Assembly: GCA_012270525.1 (NCBI GenBank)
Contig: JAAXIE010000135.1
Span: forward strand, 1 to 10,442
DNA from: Dehalococcoidia bacterium
GTDB taxonomy: Bacteria > Chloroflexota > Dehalococcoidia > UBA3495 > JAAXIE01
DNA length: 10,442 nucleotides
Reading direction: 5' to 3'
Shown here: positions 7,334 to 10,442 of the stretch, one piece after another
Layout: the number at the start of each line of letters is the position of its first letter
Numbering within the stretch: position 1 is the first letter of the stretch
Position numbers and translations under genes: made by a program
Notes under the pieces: generated by a model
What the model was told of the DNA's origin: nothing
Seen by the model: only the letters and a program-made list of their open reading frames with translations
Database searches by the model: none

Positions 7334-7359
7334 TCTCCCGCCGTGACCGGCATCGTGTC

Positions 7360-10300
7360 CTATTGGGCTACTACGATGGCCCCGGTGAGGGTCTCGCCCC
7401 GCTGCTCCGGCTTGTAGTATGAGTAGACCTGCGAGACGACTTCCTTGGCCCTTACCGGATACCTGGCCTTCGCTTGGAATGCGAAGGATAGCTGTTCGCC
7501 GGGAGACATGTCCTCGATGTAGAGGATGACCTTGCGCCCCGCCACCTCGAATCGCTTCAGGTTGTGGTTGGTCTCGACCAGGGACTCGATGGTGTCGCGC
7601 ACCGGTTCGAACCCGGTGGGGACTGCGATGTCCAGCACCACCATGCCGGCATCGCCCGGTCGGGGCGGGTTGAATTGTATGGTGGCGGTGACGGTAATGA
7701 GGTCGTCCACCTCGACCTGTTCCGTGCCGTAGTCCACGGTTATCTCGAACACGTCCTGCGTGGTGTCGCGGGACTCCGGGACTGAGTACCTGAGGACGGA
7801 CTGGACCACCACGTCCCCCCTGCCGGCGGAGGTGACGGTGACGTCGCTACCCAAGGGGATCTCGAAGGTCTGGAGCACGTCGGCGTTGGCTGCATTGATG
7901 CGGATTTCCCTGCTCAGGTCACCGCTCTGTAGGGTGACCGTCACGTCCACGTCGGACCGGGAGTGGGTCGAGAAGGCGGTGAGGGCTTGCAGGCCGACGA
8001 CGGTGTCCTGGGTGGAGCCGAACCCGCCATGAGCGTTGCGCTGTCCCGCAAGCCACTTGGCGGCGCGGGAAGCGCTCACGAGGTCACCACGTTCCACGAG
8101 GGATAGCAGAGCATAGCCCGTGGTCTCGATGGAGGCACTATGGCCTATTTCGGGCAGGTGAGGTGTGGGCAGTCCCCCAGGAATGGGTTCTACGGTCGGG
8201 GGAGGGTCGCCCCAGAACAGGGCGTCGCCGTCCATTTGGGCCGCCGCCATCAGCTTTTCGTGCGCTTCGTCTCTGGAGGGGCTGCCTGCCAGTTCCAGGG
8301 CATATGCGGTGATGGCCAGGGTGTAGGGGTCGTCAATGCTGTCCAATCGGTCTTCCAGGTAGTCGATGGCGAGGGGCCCCTGCCTGCTTCCGGCTTCCAG
8401 GAGGGCGATGGCCACGTAGGCCGTCAGGGCGTCCCTGCCTTGCAGCCCTCCCAGGAGTTCCTGGTGATGCAGGAAGCCGACGTTGGAGAAAGAGCCGTCG
8501 CGAGACTGGTGCCGCCCAATCCATGCTGCGGCGTCGCTCAGAACGTCGGGGTCAATGTACATGAAGTCCTGGGCCTCGGCGAAGGTCTTGAGCACGAAGG
8601 CGGTTAGCCACAGGCTGCCCTCCCGGTCGCTGTCGCCGAAGGCGGAGAAGCTGCCGTCGTGCCGCTGGTAGGTCATCTCACGCTGGTAACCCACCAGCAT
8701 CAGGTGCTCGGCCTTGGCCATGATTTCGGGCTTGAACTGGTCCGTTTCCTGCAGGTAGCGGGCGACGAATACGTTGGGGGCGAAGAGGATCATGTTCTGC
8801 TCGCCACAGCCGAAGGGCATACGCAGCAGACCCTCCAGACCTTCGATGGTCTGCGTCATCAAGCTGCCGGTCAGGGCAACATATGCGCGCCCAGACCCTT
8901 CCACGGCGTTCAGGGGAATACGGGTGCTGAACTCGTGGCTGCTTGTAGCGGAGAGGACGTGGTTGCCCACGGCCTCAACTTCCACGCCTTCGGGCTCCAC
9001 CAGAAGCTCCTTGATGACGGCATCGGCTGCTTCGGTGCTGCGAGCCGTGATTTTCACCGGCGTGGAACCCAGTTGATTCAGCCGGACTCTGAACTCGACG
9101 CCATCGATGTCGCTGGGGCCCACAGTCACAGACTTGGTGCGAGCGTCCAGAAGATCGAATGCGTCGCTCGGTTCGATTTCAACAAAGAGCTCCTGTGGAG
9201 TGTCCAGGTAGTTGAAGAGGGCGACCTTGACGGGCAGCTCCTCGCCACGAATGGCGGAGTAGGGGAGGTCGACGGTGAGGAAGAAGGGCTGGAATACTCT
9301 CAACTGGTCCTGGCCGATGCCCAGTCCGTGTTCCCTGGACATGCCCACGGCGCGAAGCATCCAGGTGGTGATGCTGTCGGGGGCTTCCACCGGCACTGTG
9401 GCCGAGCCGCCAGAGCCGGTGGTTACATCCTGCCACAGCCAGGTTTCGGGGAAGAACTGGCGCACCCGTTGCACCTCTGCCAGACCTCCTGGAGGGGAAG
9501 CGCCTGCTTGAGGAGGCGGAGGGGAAGCAGTGGGGAGGGGAGCCCTCTCCATCATTGCCTCTTGAGCATCCACGGCCACGGCGATTGCGCCCTCCATGAC
9601 AGGACGTGGACGGGTGAATTCTTCCCCGGATGGAAGCTGCTTGTTGGTCAGGACGACGGTGCCAGCGTCCTGGAAGGTTTCGAAGGCTCCCCGGGTTTCC
9701 AGCTCGTAGGGGGTGAAGTCGTGCAACTCCACCTGGGGTTCGAGGTAGAGCTTCTCCAGTTCGTTGAACACCTGCTGCAGGTTGAGTCGGCTCTCGGCGA
9801 GGATGAACACGCTTCTGTCGACGGCAACGAGGCCGACCCGCGATTCGCCTTGAGTCTGGACCTGGATGTCCACGGCATCGCCCGGCTGTACCTGGTCACG
9901 GCTGAAATCGACTTCCACCTGGTGGGGGTACGATGCTTCTACGCTGAAGGGGAGGTAGTCGGCAGCGATCTCGTTGTTGGGAAGGATCTGGTATACGAGG
10001 AGACGGGAGGAAGGGGCCATCATGTGGTCGGCGGTGAAGCGAATATCGGGACTGGTGGAAACGCTGGTGAACAGCACCGTACCTCTGGATAGGACCTCAT
10101 AGTAGAAGGCTCGAGCCTCCCTTGTGGAGTTGACGCGGAAATGGACGAGATCGCCGACCATGATGTCGCCCTGCGTCACCTGCTCGAGGTGTATGAAGTG
10201 GCCTGAAGGCGAGTGACCCGCCTGCTGGGTGAGGCTGGTGTAAGCCCCCTCGGATTCGGCTTCCAGCACGAAGAATACGGCATCAGCGGGGGGCTCGATC

Positions 10301-10442
10301 TCGAGCAGGGCCCTGCCGTTGGATGTGGTGACATATGCCACGCCAGCATCCAGAGGCTCGAACTCCTTGTCGACATACGAGGAGGTGATCCTCACCTCGG
10401 TGTCGACGGGTTGGCCGTCGGGGGTTTGGGCCACTACGAGGT
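7360..10442 (-). CDS. Alpha-2-macroglobulin/complement-like thioester protein (partial, N-terminus beyond the window)
   Basis: The frame is open to the right edge; more than 1,024 residues are visible (numbered here from the codon at 10434). Order seen: macroglobulin (MG) domains with LVYQILPNNEIAADY and VGLVAVDRSVF; a bait-like Pro-rich stretch (268-323); VRQFFPETWLW and FQPFFLTVDLPYSAIRGEE (MG7 area); LLVEPEGVEVE and a CUB half; a thioester domain (about 535-820) with MPFGCGEQNM (Cys543, Gln546) and WLTAFVLKTFAEA; STQDTVVGLQAL; a second CUB half; and a receptor-binding-like domain (about 925-1024) ending AIVVAQ. Family knowledge: Cys and Gln form an internal thioester that couples covalently to targets once proteolysis exposes it. 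The order and motifs match animal A2M/C3 more closely than E. coli YfhM, whose thioester is CLEQ. His657 aligns with the C3 catalytic His. Cys543 is the only cysteine. Export is expected, but a signal peptide would lie outside the window. Likely role: protease trapping or surface tagging in defence. Confidence 0.92.
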   Translation of the reverse strand, partial: LVVAQTPDGQPVDTEVRITSSYVDKEFEPLDAGVAYVTTSNGRALLEIEPPADAVFFVLEAESEGAYTSLTQQAGHSPSGHFIHLEQVTQGDIMVGDLVHFRVNSTREARAFYYEVLSRGTVLFTSVSTSPDIRFTADHMMAPSSRLLVYQILPNNEIAADYLPFSVEASYPHQVEVDFSRDQVQPGDAVDIQVQTQGESRVGLVAVDRSVFILAESRLNLQQVFNELEKLYLEPQVELHDFTPYELETRGAFETFQDAGTVVLTNKQLPSGEEFTRPRPVMEGAIAVAVDAQEAMMERAPLPTASPPPPQAGASPPGGLAEVQRVRQFFPETWLWQDVTTGSGGSATVPVEAPDSITTWMLRAVGMSREHGLGIGQDQLRVFQPFFLTVDLPYSAIRGEELPVKVALFNYLDTPQELFVEIEPSDAFDLLDARTKSVTVGPSDIDGVEFRVRLNQLGSTPVKITARSTEAADAVIKELLVEPEGVEVEAVGNHVLSATSSHEFSTRIPLNAVEGSGRAYVALTGSLMTQTIEGLEGLLRMPFGCGEQNMILFAPNVFVARYLQETDQFKPEIMAKAEHLMLVGYQREMTYQRHDGSFSAFGDSDREGSLWLTAFVLKTFAEAQDFMYIDPDVLSDAAAWIGRHQSRDGSFSNVGFLHHQELLGGLQGRDALTAYVAIALLEAGSRQGPLAIDYLEDRLDSIDDPYTLAITAYALELAGSPSRDEAHEKLMAAAQMDGDALFWGDPPPTVEPIPGGLPTPHLPEIGHSASIETTGYALLSLVERGDLVSASRAAKWLAGQRNAHGGFGSTQDTVVGLQALTAFSTHSRSDVDVTVTLQSGDLSREIRINAANADVLQTFEIPLGSDVTVTSAGRGDVVVQSVLRYSVPESRDTTQDVFEITVDYGTEQVEVDDLITVTATIQFNPPRPGDAGMVVLDIAVPTGFEPVRDTIESLVETNHNLKRFEVAGRKVILYIEDMSPGEQLSFAFQAKARYPVRAKEVVSQVYSYYKPEQRGETLTGAIVVAQ

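Noticed and set aside
7334..7359. GCCG-TGAC-CGGC hairpin (7340-7351) between convergent genes as a bidirectional terminator
   Set aside because: Only a 4-bp stem with no T tract on either strand.
7604..7618. CCGGTTCGAACCCGG, resembling a tRNA T-loop
   Set aside because: It lies inside the well-supported macroglobulin coding sequence (GFEPV region on the minus strand), and no acceptor, D or anticodon stem can be folded around it.
8659..10092. 477-codon plus-strand open frame opposite the macroglobulin gene
   Set aside because: It is antisense to a gene with clear conserved domains; its length reflects G/C third-position bias on the opposite strand, and its translation has no recognisable motif.

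Overview
The window is about 60% GC, gene-dense and bacterial. My best guess is a Chloroflexota genome of the SAR202/Dehalococcoidia type. The reasons are an SBP lipoprotein with a long Thr/Pro-rich linker, a luciferase-like flavin oxidoreductase next to Sox-type amine oxidation genes (flavin oxidoreductase families are reported as expanded in SAR202), TATAAT boxes set very close to start codons, and a large thioester protein. This placement is inference; no rRNA or marker gene is present.

Layout. (1) Positions 1-767, minus strand: the N-terminal part of an oligopeptide/nickel-type ABC transporter substrate-binding lipoprotein, running off the left edge. (2) Positions 768-1118: a divergent intergenic region with no convincing gene, ending in a perfect TATAAT placed so that transcription would begin on the GTG of the next gene. 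(3) Positions 1119-5953, plus strand: a tight three-gene operon for a heteromeric sarcosine-oxidase-like enzyme, in the order alpha (soxA-like), gamma (soxG-like), beta (soxB-like), with gaps of 3 and 2 nt. The alpha chain keeps full cysteine sets for two [2Fe-2S] clusters. No delta subunit (SoxD) is present. (4) Positions 6036-7139, plus strand: an LLM-class flavin-dependent oxidoreductase of the MsnO8-like group with its own -10 box. (5) Positions 7169-7333, plus strand: a 54-residue zinc-binding protein with a SEC-C motif. (6) Positions 7360-10442, minus strand: the C-terminal two thirds of an alpha-2-macroglobulin/complement-like thioester protein, running off the right edge.

How the genes work together. 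The Sox-like subunits probably form one soluble flavoenzyme. SoxB would oxidise an N-methylated amino acid or secondary amine. Electrons would pass through FMN/FAD and iron-sulfur centres in SoxA, and the GcvT-like domain of SoxA would capture the released C1 unit on tetrahydrofolate. The neighbouring SBP could import peptides or amines, but nothing ties it to the operon beyond its divergent position. The LLM enzyme may be a separate transcription unit and its substrate is unknown. The macroglobulin is convergent and functionally unrelated.

The most striking object is the macroglobulin. From the MG domains through the bait position, thioester domain and receptor-binding domain, it reads like an animal A2M/C3/TEP protein rather than the common E. 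coli-type bacterial A2M. It has the animal-style GCGEQNM thioester and a histidine at the position of the complement C3 catalytic His. The thioester cysteine is the only cysteine in more than 1,000 residues.
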